Shown here: piece by piece, positions 27,788-34,488 of the stretch
Numbering within the stretch: position 1 is the first letter of the stretch
Layout of the letters: each line of letters opens with the position of its first letter
Assembly (NCBI GenBank): GCA_020638635.1
Contig: JACKIE010000004.1
Location: forward strand, 170,955-234,954
Source of the DNA: Planctomycetota bacterium
GTDB lineage: Bacteria > Planctomycetota > UBA8742 > UBA2392
Length of the DNA stretch: 64,000 nt
Direction of reading: 5' to 3'
Notes under the pieces: model-generated
Databases searched by the model: none
The model's input: only the letters and a program-made list of their open reading frames with translations
What the model was told of the DNA's origin: nothing
Position numbers and translations under genes: made by a program

Positions 27788-28525
27788 CTATAGCGCCGCG
27801 ACCAGCGCCGGCAGCAGTTCGCCCGCCTTGCCGCGCAGACTGAAGCTGGCGGTGTTGCTGAACGGCGTTTCCGTGGGATTGATCTCCACCACCGTGGCGC
27901 CCGCCTTCAACGCTTCGATGGGCAGCGCTGCCGCCGGGTACACCAGGGCGCTGGTGCCGATGGTGAAATAGACATCCGCATTCCTTGCCGCGCGGGCGGA
28001 TTCCAGCAGTGCGGCCTCGGGCAGGGCTTCGCCGAACCAGACCACGTCCGGCCGCAGCAGGCCGCCGGTGTGCGGGTGACGCGGCGGGGGTTCGTCGCAT
28101 GCGGGGATCTCGCCCTCAAGCAGGCGGCCGGTGTCAACGCACTTCACGCGGGTGATGCTGCCGTGCAGCTCCAGCACGCGGCGGCTGCCGGCGCGCTGGT
28201 GCAGTCCGTCAACGTTCTGGGTGGTGAGCGTGAATTCCTCGAAGCGGGTTTCCAGCTCAGCCAGCGCAAGGTGTCCGGGGTTGGGCAGGGCCTTGGCGCA
28301 CATCTCGCGGCGGAAGGCGTACCAGTCCCAGACCATGCGGGGGTTGCGCGCGAAGGCCTCGGGCGTGGCGAGTTCTTCCGGGCTGAAGCTGGCCCACAGG
28401 CCGGTCATGGCGTCGCGGAAGGTGGGGATTTTCGACTCGGCGCTGATGCCGGCGCCCGTCAACACCGCCACGCGCTTCGCCTTGCGAAGCTCGGTGACGA
28501 ATTCGGATGGGACTTCGGTGCTCAT
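27788..28525 (-). CDS. cobB: SIR2-family NAD-dependent protein deacylase
   Basis: The 245-residue product has the sirtuin motifs GAGISAESKIPTFR, TLTTQNVDGLHQRAGS, LELHGSITRVKC and the late FTIGTSALVYPAAALP. The pattern WYAFRREMC supplies the Tyr-x-x-Arg pair that defines SIRT5/CobB-type desuccinylases and demalonylases. The zinc module is incomplete by eye: only two of the usual four cysteines are seen (VKCVDTG and PACDEPP). The start is the ATG at 28525. A tandem-word hairpin lies just upstream. It probably reverses lysine acylation in the cytosol. Confidence 0.9.
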   Translation of the reverse strand: MSTEVPSEFVTELRKAKRVAVLTGAGISAESKIPTFRDAMTGLWASFSPEELATPEAFARNPRMVWDWYAFRREMCAKALPNPGHLALAELETRFEEFTLTTQNVDGLHQRAGSRRVLELHGSITRVKCVDTGRLLEGEIPACDEPPPRHPHTGGLLRPDVVWFGEALPEAALLESARAARNADVYFTIGTSALVYPAAALPIEALKAGATVVEINPTETPFSNTASFSLRGKAGELLPALVAAL

Positions 28526-28539
28526 GGCGCATCCGGGTT

Positions 28540-28680
28540 ACACGAAGAAGCGAAGGAACGAAGGACGCAACTACTGAATCAGCCACAAAAACACAAAATG
28601 GTCGGTAAACCCGAAGGCGCCCTTTTCTGGCTGGGGGCTTGGACTCGCAGTTCTTCGTTCCTTCGCTTCTTCGTGTTCCT
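28540..28680. repeat. CGAAGGAA-word hairpin repeat upstream of the sirtuin gene
   Basis: ACACGAAGAAGCGAAGGAAC and continuing words (28540-28568) are mirrored almost exactly at 28649-28679 (GTTCCTTCGCTTCTTCGTGT). The 80-base interior contains CACAAAAACACAAAA words like those at 179-208. Confidence 0.8.
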
Positions 28681-28815
28681 GACAACTGCAAAAACATGAT
28701 AACCGCGAAGGGCCGCTAAGGACCACGAAGTAAAGAGTGACCCGCCGTTCTTCGTGGCCCTTCGTGGCTCTTAGTGGTTTACCGCAGTTGTTTTTCTTCA
28801 GGTGCCTGTTTCGAC
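28681..28815. repeat. Decamer-word hairpin element, copy 1
   Basis: The order is GACAACTGCAAAAA, then AACCGCGAAG, GGCCGCTAAG and GACCACGAAG in tandem. After a short loop come CTTCGTGGCC, CTTCGTGGCT and CTTAGTGG, then ACCGCAGTTG and, after a gap, GCCTGTTTCGAC. The same series of blocks recurs at 31051-31177, so the two are copies of one element. It fills the gap between the sirtuin and proC genes together with the repeat at 28540. Confidence 0.8.
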
Positions 28816-28868
28816 TTCACAGGGTTAATGAAGAGATCAGTAAGTCCGAGTTCCTTCGTTTGGTCGCG

Positions 28869-29669
28869 TTAAGCCTTTCCCAGTTCCTCGGCGCGGTTCC
28901 TGGCTGCTGCTACTGCCTGCTTAAACGTTTCCTTCCACTGTTTGGTTTCAAGATGCGTGATGGCCGCGTGGGTGGTGCCGTTGGGGCTGGTTACCCTGGC
29001 CCTTAACTCCTTCGGGCCGGCGCCGTCGTGGGCCAGCAACGTGGCCGCGCCGCGCAGGGTCTGGTACACCAGCGTGTAGGCCTGCTGCTTGCTCAATCCC
29101 AGTTCCTGCGCGGCCTCGATCATTCCCTCGGCAAGATAGAACACATAGGCCGGGCCGGTGCCGCTCACGGCCGTGACGGCGTCCATCTGTTCTTCGTCAA
29201 CCACGACAACCTTGCCCACGGTGCTCAGGATGTTCAGAGCGTGGGCCAAGTGCTGGTCGGTGGCGTGGCGGCCGCGCGCCAGCGCTGTGACGCCGAGGCC
29301 GATGGCGGCCGGGGTGTTGGGCATGGTGCGGATGACCGGTGCGGCGTCCAGCTCGCGCTCGTAGGTGGCGATCTTCACGCCCGCGCACACGCTGATCGCC
29401 AGCTTGTCGTGGCTGAAGGCGGGCTTGGCCAGGCGCAGGGTTTCGTGAATCTGCTGCGGCTTGACGGCGAAGATCACGGTGTCGGCCTGGGCCACGGCCT
29501 CGGCGGCACTGTCGGTGACGGGCACGCGCAGCTGTTGCGTGATGAATTCGCGCCGCGCGTTGCGCAGCTCGGCGATCGTGATGCTGTCGCGGCCCCAGCC
29601 GGAGTCGATCAATCCCTCGGCCAACGCCCCACCCATGAAGCCGCCGCCGACGATGGCAAGTCTTGACAT
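28869..29669 (-). CDS. proC: Pyrroline-5-carboxylate reductase
   Basis: The start is the ATG at 29669, with GGGGAC upstream, giving 266 residues. The longer upstream frame has no domain support. The Rossmann motif RLAIVGGGFMGGALAEGLI opens the protein. VIFAVKPQQI, IRTMPNTPAAIG and the C-terminal signature VSGTGPAYVFYLAEGM follow, with the typical dimerisation helices. It catalyses the last step of proline synthesis, reduction of pyrroline-5-carboxylate with NAD(P)H. It is divergent from the MoeB-rhodanese gene. Confidence 0.95.
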   Translation of the reverse strand: MSRLAIVGGGFMGGALAEGLIDSGWGRDSITIAELRNARREFITQQLRVPVTDSAAEAVAQADTVIFAVKPQQIHETLRLAKPAFSHDKLAISVCAGVKIATYERELDAAPVIRTMPNTPAAIGLGVTALARGRHATDQHLAHALNILSTVGKVVVVDEEQMDAVTAVSGTGPAYVFYLAEGMIEAAQELGLSKQQAYTLVYQTLRGAATLLAHDGAGPKELRARVTSPNGTTHAAITHLETKQWKETFKQAVAAARNRAEELGKA

Positions 29670-29800
29670 GGCAAGTCCCCTTTGTCGCGAGTGTACAGGC
29701 GAGGTTGCCCCCCGCAATCGGACGATCGCCGGATTGCGCGGGCGATTGCGGGCGTTAGGATCACGCGCCACGGGCCACGCAGGGCGATCGGGACAATGGC

Positions 29801-30985
29801 ATGAGCGATACAACCCTCAGTAGCGACGAACTGAAGCGCTACGCGCGCCACCTGATTTTGCCGGAGTTCGGCAAAGCCGGGCAGGAAAAGCTGAAGGCCA
29901 GCAAGGTGCTGTGCGTGGGCGCGGGCGGCCTGGGCTCGCCTATGGCGATGTACCTGGCGGCCGCCGGCGTCGGCACAATCGGCATCGTGGACTTCGACGT
30001 GGTGGACGTTTCCAACCTGCAGCGCCAGATCATCCACGGCCAGGGCACGATCGGCGAACGGAAGGTGGTCAGCGCCGCGAACCGCCTGAAAGACCTCAAC
30101 CCGCACGTCAAGGTGCGCATCCACGAGACGGCGCTCAGCAGTGCCAACGCGCGCGAGATCATCAGCGAGTACGACGTAGTCGCCGACGGCACCGACAACT
30201 TCCCCACCCGCTACCTGGTCAACGACGCCTGCGTGCTGGAGGGCAAGGTCAACGTCTACGCCAGCATCTTCCGCTTTGACGGCCAGGCCACGGTGTTCGG
30301 CCTGAAGGACGGGCCGTGCTACCGCTGCCTGTACCCGGACCCGCCGCCGCCGGGCATGGTGCCGAGCTGCGCCGAGGGCGGCGTGTTGGGCGTGCTGCCG
30401 GGCATCATGGGCACGCTGCAGGCGCTTGAGGTAATCAAGGTGCTGACCGGCATCGGCGAGCCGCTGAAGGGGCGGCTGCAGGTGTTCGACGCGCTGACTT
30501 TCAATTTCCGCGAGCTGAAGATCCGCAAGGACCCCAAGTGCCCGATCTGCGGCGAGCACCGCACGATCCACGAGCTGATCGACTACAATCAGTTCTGCGG
30601 CATCCCCAACGAGGAAGCGCTCAAGGCCATGCAGGCCCAGGAGCGTCAACAGGAGCGCATGCCCGAGAAGATCACCCCCGCCGAGCTGAAGCAGCGCATG
30701 GACGCCGGCGACAAGCCCTTCCTGGTAGACCTGCGCAACGCCAACGAGCTGGACATCTGCAAGCTCGACTACGACGCCTGGATCCCGATGCCCGAGTTCG
30801 CGGAGCGCATCGCCGAGCTCGAGCCCTACAAGCACAAAGAGTTCGTGGTGTACTGACGTTCCGGCGGGCGCTCGGCGAGGGCCCAGGCATACCTGCAGGA
30901 GCAAGGGTTCACGAAAGTCCGCGACCTGGTCGGCGGCGTGCTCCGTTGGGCCGACGAAATCGATCCGACGATGGCGAAGTATTAG
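29801..30985 (+). CDS. moeB: MoeB/ThiF-type adenylyltransferase-rhodanese fusion, selenoprotein (UGA at the rhodanese active site)
   Basis: The N-terminal 250 residues form an E1-like domain: VLCVGAGGLGSPMAMYLAAAG (ATP loop), VDFDVVDVSNLQRQ, VADGTDNFPTRYLVND, and zinc pairs CYRC and CPIC. A rhodanese domain follows (LKQRMDAGDKPFLVDLRN). Ordinary translation would stop at TGA 30854-30856, just after EFVVY. The frame continues RSGGRSARAQAYLQEQGF and ends at TAG 30983-30985, giving 394 residues. In homologues the motif is VVYC-RSGGRS, so UGA replaces the catalytic cysteine (position 352). A hairpin with a GGC loop starts 18 nt after the UGA. The enzyme would activate and sulfurate a ThiS/MoaD-type carrier. 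Confidence 0.88.
30866..30884 (+). promoter_or_regulatory. SECIS-like hairpin of the moeB selenoprotein gene
   Basis: GGGC (30866-30869) pairs with GCCC (30881-30884). After one G-G mismatch, CTC pairs with GAG, leaving the loop GGC at 30874-30876. The loop begins 18 nt downstream of the UGA (30854-30856), inside the range known for bacterial SECIS elements. SelB binding is inferred. Confidence 0.6.
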
Positions 30986-30997
30986 GGAACAACCAAA

Positions 30998-31025
30998 GCC
31001 CGGCCTGCAAAGGCCGGGCGGTTTT
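30998..31025 (+). terminator. Rho-independent terminator of the moeB-rhodanese gene
   Basis: A perfect 8-bp GC stem (GCCCGGCC/GGCCGGGC, loop TGCAAA) is followed by GGTTTT. It lies 13 bases after the TAG at 30985, not after the internal UGA, which supports the longer reading frame. Confidence 0.85.
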
Positions 31026-31050
31026 CTTTGGACTCGCGCTGCACTCTACC

Positions 31051-31177
31051 GACAACTGCAAAAAACACATTAACCACGAAGGGCCACGAAGGACCACGAA
31101 GTTAATGCCTCACACGCCGTTCTTCGTGGCCCTTCGTGGTTCACCGTAGTTGCCTTTCACCAGCAGCCTGTTTCGAC
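31051..31177. repeat. Decamer-word hairpin element, copy 2
   Basis: GACAACTGCAAAAA, AACCACGAAG, GGCCACGAAG and GACCACGAAG, then CGCCGTTCTTCGTGGCCC, TTCGTGG, ACCGTAGTTG and GCCTGTTTCGAC. Block order and much of the sequence match copy 1 at 28681. A hairpin near 31214-31235 (CGCCCGGG..GCCCGGGCTTTGG) follows and resembles the one at 10319. Confidence 0.8.
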
Positions 31178-31265
31178 GGTAAGCAGAGATCGCGAGTTCG
31201 CCCGGGATTGGCAGCCCGGGCTTTGGTTCTGGAGCCGTGGCTATCCCCGTCTTCGAATCCGGGTT

Positions 31266-31356
31266 GAACAGCGAATTACCAATAACCAATTGCCAATTGG
31301 GTGGCGGATGGCGGGGCATTGGTAATTGAAAATTGGTTATTGGTAATTTGCTGTTC
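31266..31356. repeat. ACCAATAACCAATT hairpin repeat overlapping the end of a gene
   Basis: Two 26-base arms (31266-31291 and 31331-31356) are reverse complements with one mismatch. The words are ACCAATA, ACCAATT and GCCAATT. The right arm covers the stop codon (31337-31339) and the last five or six codons of the minus-strand gene that ends here, so the repeat encodes its final residues TANYQ. Confidence 0.85.
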
Positions 31357-32272
31357 TACGCCCCAGCCGCATCGCCAGCGTGATCCCGGCTAGCGCACCT
31401 AACAGAAGCAGTAGTCCGCCGGACGATTCCCCTGTGCTGCAACTGTCGTTGTCGCCTCCTGAGCCCGGGTCGCCTACCAGGCTGATGTTCACGCTGCACG
31501 GCGCGTTTACCGCCCACGACGCCGAACCCCCGCTCAGCGCCTCCGCCTGCACGTTGATGCGCATCGTCGCCTTGCCGCTGTGGGTCATGGGCACGGCCGT
31601 GACGTCGCCGGCGACAGGGTTGCTGAATGTGGCCAGCACCGTGGAACTGCCGCCGGTGGTGTCGATGAACTCGATTTTCACGATGTTGGTGCCGATGCCT
31701 TCCAGCCGGAAGAACTCGGTGTGGGAGGTCGGGCCAAAATCCAGCTCGAGGCTCTGGGCCAGCGTGGTGTTCTGCGGCACGGCGCTGCTCCAGAAGGCGA
31801 ACTTGCCAACTGCCAGCTTCAGGCCGGTAGCGCTCTTCACGAACTGGTCCTGCAGCTTGAACGTGATCGCGCCTGCATTCACCGTCAGGCTGCCCGAGTA
31901 ATCCGAGGCCGTGGTGCCCTGCGCGGTCTCGATTTCGACCGCGAAACAGTGCACGCCCGCATAGCTGCCGTTCAGCGTGGCGGCCGCGGTGCCGGGCACG
32001 GTCACGACCGCGCTGTTGATTGCAGTGGGGGTGGGGCTGGCGCTGGCCGCCAGCGCGTCCACGTCGATCAAGTTGATCGCCAGGCCCGTGGACGCGTTGG
32101 TGTTCAGGCTGACGTTGAGAGTCCAACTCTGGGCGCTGGCGCCGAAGTCGATCTCGTACAGGTAGGTCAGCCGCCGGTCGCCGGGCACGGAGCCGTTCAG
32201 CGTCTCGGTGTCCTGCGCCGAAACGGCCGTGGCGCAGGCGGCGATGAGAATCAAGGTAAGCAGTCGTGCCAT
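31337..32272 (-). CDS. Secreted protein with C-terminal sorting/anchor tail
   Basis: The start is the ATG at 32272, giving 311 residues with a signal peptide (LLTLILIAACATAVSAQ). The body is Thr/Ser/Ala-rich beta sandwich sequence with two similar halves: SWTLNVSLNTNAS and SLELDFGPTSHTEFFRL each open a 'norm of deviation plus average' repeat. The C terminus reads DSCSTGESSGGLLLLLGALAGITLAMRLGRR: a Cys near a small-residue linker, a membrane helix, then a basic cluster. This layout is that of bacterial CTERM sorting signals such as MYXO-CTERM or Synergist-CTERM. The last residues are encoded by an intergenic-type repeat. Confidence 0.75.
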   Translation of the reverse strand: MARLLTLILIAACATAVSAQDTETLNGSVPGDRRLTYLYEIDFGASAQSWTLNVSLNTNASTGLAINLIDVDALAASASPTPTAINSAVVTVPGTAAATLNGSYAGVHCFAVEIETAQGTTASDYSGSLTVNAGAITFKLQDQFVKSATGLKLAVGKFAFWSSAVPQNTTLAQSLELDFGPTSHTEFFRLEGIGTNIVKIEFIDTTGGSSTVLATFSNPVAGDVTAVPMTHSGKATMRINVQAEALSGGSASWAVNAPCSVNISLVGDPGSGGDNDSCSTGESSGGLLLLLGALAGITLAMRLGRRTANYQ

Positions 32273-32330
32273 GGGTTCCCCCGTCCCTGTTGTACGAAGT
32301 GCTAACGCCCCCGTTGGCACCGACCGTCCC

Positions 32331-32358
32331 TTGACCGGCCGTTTCGGCCCGTTACAGT
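32331..32358 (+). promoter_or_regulatory. Promoter of the SRP RNA gene
   Basis: TTGACC (32331-32336) and TACAGT (32353-32358) are 16 bp apart. The predicted start falls about 8 bases downstream, at the first base of the SRP RNA. Confidence 0.6.
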
Positions 32359-32365
32359 TGATCGC

Positions 32366-32445
32366 GGTGGGTGCGGCGTGACGCCGTGAACCTGGTCAGG
32401 CCGGAAACGGAGCAGCCATAGCGGGCTGTTGCGGGTGCGCCCACC
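32366..32445 (+). ncRNA. ffs: Signal recognition particle RNA, small bacterial (4.5S) type
   Basis: The SRP54-binding hairpin is recognisable: GTGAACCTGGTCAGGCC, GGAAACGGAGCAGCC, with the asymmetric loop 'CAGG..GGAAACGGAGCAG'. The ends close with a 10-bp helix, GGTGGGTGCG pairing with TGCGCCCACC (one or two GU pairs). Size is about 80 nt. It forms, with Ffh, the particle that targets nascent membrane and secreted proteins. A promoter precedes it and a strong hairpin follows at 32455. Confidence 0.93.
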
Positions 32446-32454
32446 ACTCCTTCA

Positions 32455-32478
32455 AGCGGACGGCGAAAGCCGTCCGCT
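32455..32478 (+). terminator. Terminator of the SRP RNA gene
   Basis: A perfect 10-bp stem (AGCGGACGGC/GCCGTCCGCT) closes a GAAA tetraloop 10 bases after the RNA end. The U tract is poor. Confidence 0.65.
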
Positions 32479-32521
32479 TCGCAATTGGGGTGTTCGCGCG
32501 CGCCTGGGCATGACCTTGGCG

Positions 32522-33292
32522 CTAGGCGCGGATCAAGGTGATATTGCCGACCGCGGTTTTGGCTTCGATGTCGCCCTGGCCCGGGCCGAGCTGCCCGTGG
32601 GCCCTGGCGCCCACGATTGCCGTGTGCACCGGGATCGCGCCCTGGTCGCGCCCGAGGTTGATGCGCCCCACGGCCGTCTTGAAGTCCACGCGCCCCAGGT
32701 AGTGGGAAGGCAGCTCCAGCGTGATGTTGCCCGTGGCGACCTTGAGGCTGGCGTGGGCCAGCGCGATCGAGCCCGCCTGCAGGCGGATAGCTCCGACGCC
32801 GGTCAGCAGGCCGGGCTCGCCCTCGAGGCGGTGAGCGTTCACCTCGAGTTTGCCCGTGCCGGCGCGGAAGCGGCTGGCGCCGCAGATGCGCTCTGCGCGC
32901 ACGGTGATGCTGCCGACGCCGGTGCGCAGGTCGTGTTCGCCGTTCAGGCCCAGCGCTTCGATGTCGCCCATGCCGTTGCGGGCGCGCACGTCCAGCGTCA
33001 TGGGCAGGCGGATTTCCCAGCAGACCTTGCGGCGCTGCAGGGCGCGGGGCGTCTCCAATGCTCTGATCTTCAGCTTGCCGTCGCCGCTGGTGACTTCGAC
33101 GTCGTGCTCCGAGACCGCGTAGTCGGCGCCGTCCGGGGCGGTGAAGCGCGCCGTGATCTCGACCAGGCCGGCGCGCCCGGCCTCCAGTTTGATGTCGCCG
33201 TGGCCGTTCTCGATGATCAGGCGCGTGACGTCCGCGCCGATGCCGACCACACGGCTGACCGTGCCGATTTCCTGGTAGCTTCCGAAGATCAT
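32522..33292 (-). CDS. DUF4097-like beta-repeat protein
   Basis: The 256-residue product is built of repeated beta strands with the pattern 'GxGDIxxxxxxG.v.v.a': ENGHGDIKLEAGRAGLVEI, RNGMGDIEALGLNG, RTGVGSITVRAE, TAVGRINLGRDQ, TAVGNITLIRA. This is the beta-solenoid-like layout of DUF4097/'putative adhesin' proteins. No signal peptide or anchor is visible, so its location is unclear; it may act inside the cell or be a regulatory read-out domain. The nearest minus-strand neighbour is far, so it is probably monocistronic. Its start faces the divergent gene at 33351. Confidence 0.75.
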   Translation of the reverse strand: MIFGSYQEIGTVSRVVGIGADVTRLIIENGHGDIKLEAGRAGLVEITARFTAPDGADYAVSEHDVEVTSGDGKLKIRALETPRALQRRKVCWEIRLPMTLDVRARNGMGDIEALGLNGEHDLRTGVGSITVRAERICGASRFRAGTGKLEVNAHRLEGEPGLLTGVGAIRLQAGSIALAHASLKVATGNITLELPSHYLGRVDFKTAVGRINLGRDQGAIPVHTAIVGARAHGQLGPGQGDIEAKTAVGNITLIRA

Positions 33293-33350
33293 GTTCGCCT
33301 CCGTGCGTGATTCGGAATTGCGTGGCCGCGGATTTCAGTAGAATCAGTCC

Positions 33351-34067
33351 ATGCCGCGAGAACGTCGCAACCAACGCGCTTACGCGGGCCTGCTGGCCTG
33401 CCTGCTGCTCGGCACGGTGTTCGTGCTGGGCATCGGCGGCCTGGCGTGGATCGGAGAAGCGGCCGAGGTCGGCCCGGCCCGCATGCTGCTGGTGAGCCTG
33501 ATGGTTCTGGGGCTCAGGCCTGCTCACGGGCGTGACGGTGTTCTGGTACCGTACGGTGTTCATCGTGGTGGTCGCTGGCTGCGGCTGCGCGACCAGAAGC
33601 GCGACGAGCTCGCCGCGCTGCCCGACGACAACACGGTCGGCGACCCTGATGGGCAGCGCAAGTTGCATGAATACTTGACTGCCATCAACAGCACGGAAGC
33701 TCGCATCGGGCTGCTGCAACGCTCCGAGCCCTGGCTGGGCGAGTCACCGCCCGACGTGGCGAAAGGGCCGATCTGGCGGCTTTCACCGTCAGCGCGCACG
33801 ATGGTGCAAATCTGCATCGTGGCCGGCTTCGTACTTGGATTGACTCTGGGCACGGCAAGGATTGCGGCGACGGATGCTGAGGAGTTGTCAGTGACACTCA
33901 AGCGCACGCTTCTTGTCCACTTGGTTGTATCAGGACTGCTCGGAGCGTTGTTCGCGGCGCCGCTGGGCTGGATTGCAGTGCTGCTGTTCGGTAAGACCGA
34001 GCGCGTTGAATCCACGCAAGCCGAGGAAGAGGATGACACCGGAAGAAGTGGTCCAGAAACAGCTTGA
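33351..34067 (+). CDS. Membrane protein with an internal out-of-frame segment
   Basis: The 238-residue reading frame has an N-terminal membrane helix (GLLACLLLGTVFVLGIGGLAW), a charged middle (RDQKRDELAALPDDN) and two further helices (IVAGFVLGLTLGTARIAA, LVVSGLLGALFAAPLGWIAVLLF). Between 33517 and about 33584 the native frame codes for a Gly/Arg-rich stretch with AT-ending codons. The +1 frame there codes for a hydrophobic helix (GLLTGVTVFWYRTVFIVVVAG) with the genome's usual GC-ending codons. I infer two compensating single-base indels, real or from assembly. Function is unknown. The end overlaps the next gene by 35 bp. Confidence 0.65.
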   Translation: MPRERRNQRAYAGLLACLLLGTVFVLGIGGLAWIGEAAEVGPARMLLVSLMVLGLRPAHGRDGVLVPYGVHRGGRWLRLRDQKRDELAALPDDNTVGDPDGQRKLHEYLTAINSTEARIGLLQRSEPWLGESPPDVAKGPIWRLSPSARTMVQICIVAGFVLGLTLGTARIAATDAEELSVTLKRTLLVHLVVSGLLGALFAAPLGWIAVLLFGKTERVESTQAEEEDDTGRSGPETA

Positions 34068-34371
34068 GGCCTACAACCAGTGCGACATTGACGCTTTCGC
34101 CGCCACCTACACTGACGACGTCAAAGTGGTGGACGGCAATGGCAAAGTGCGCTGCGACGGCATCGCCCAGCTGCGCGAAGTCTACGGCCCGCTGTTCAAG
34201 GCCAACCCGAACCAGATGGCGCTGATCACCAAACGTATCACCGCCGCCGACTGGGTGATCGACGATGAAGAAGTGATAGGCCGCGCCGACAACGTGCGGC
34301 GCAACGCGGTGGCGATTTATCGCGTGCGCGGCGACAAGATCTGGCACGTCACGCTGGTGGCGAAGAGTTAA
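34033..34371 (+). CDS. SnoaL-like / NTF2-fold protein
   Basis: The start is the ATG at 34033, with GAGGAAGAGG upstream, giving 112 residues; the upstream extension is a shadow of the previous gene. The pattern VVQKQLEAYNQCDIDAFAATYTDDVKVVD followed by EEVIGRADNVRRNAVAIYRVRGDKI is the SnoaL-like NTF2 fold common in small ligand-binding or isomerase proteins. The substrate is unknown. Overlap with the membrane-protein gene suggests translational coupling. Confidence 0.82.
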   Translation: MTPEEVVQKQLEAYNQCDIDAFAATYTDDVKVVDGNGKVRCDGIAQLREVYGPLFKANPNQMALITKRITAADWVIDDEEVIGRADNVRRNAVAIYRVRGDKIWHVTLVAKS

Positions 34372-34387
34372 AGCCCGTTCTGCAACC

Positions 34388-34469
34388 GGGGACAGTCACC
34401 CGTGGCGACTGTCCCCTATTCGCGTTCATGGCAGAAAACAAAGGGACAGGCACCAAGGTGCCTGTCCCT
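34388..34469. repeat. Two GGGACAG palindromic hairpins
   Basis: The first hairpin has a 10-bp stem GGGGACAGTC/GACTGTCCCC (34388-34397 and 34407-34416). The second has a perfect 13-bp stem AGGGACAGGCACC/GGTGCCTGTCCCT with a 2-base loop (34442-34469). Both share the GGGACAG core and lie between two convergent genes, where they could act as bidirectional terminators. Confidence 0.75.
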
Positions 34470-34488
34470 CGCGCGTTTCAGCGTTGGC

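Noticed and set aside
30854..30856. Frameshift or truncation of the MoeB-rhodanese gene
   Set aside because: No frame change is needed. A single TGA stands exactly where the catalytic Cys codon belongs, and the terminator follows the later TAG.
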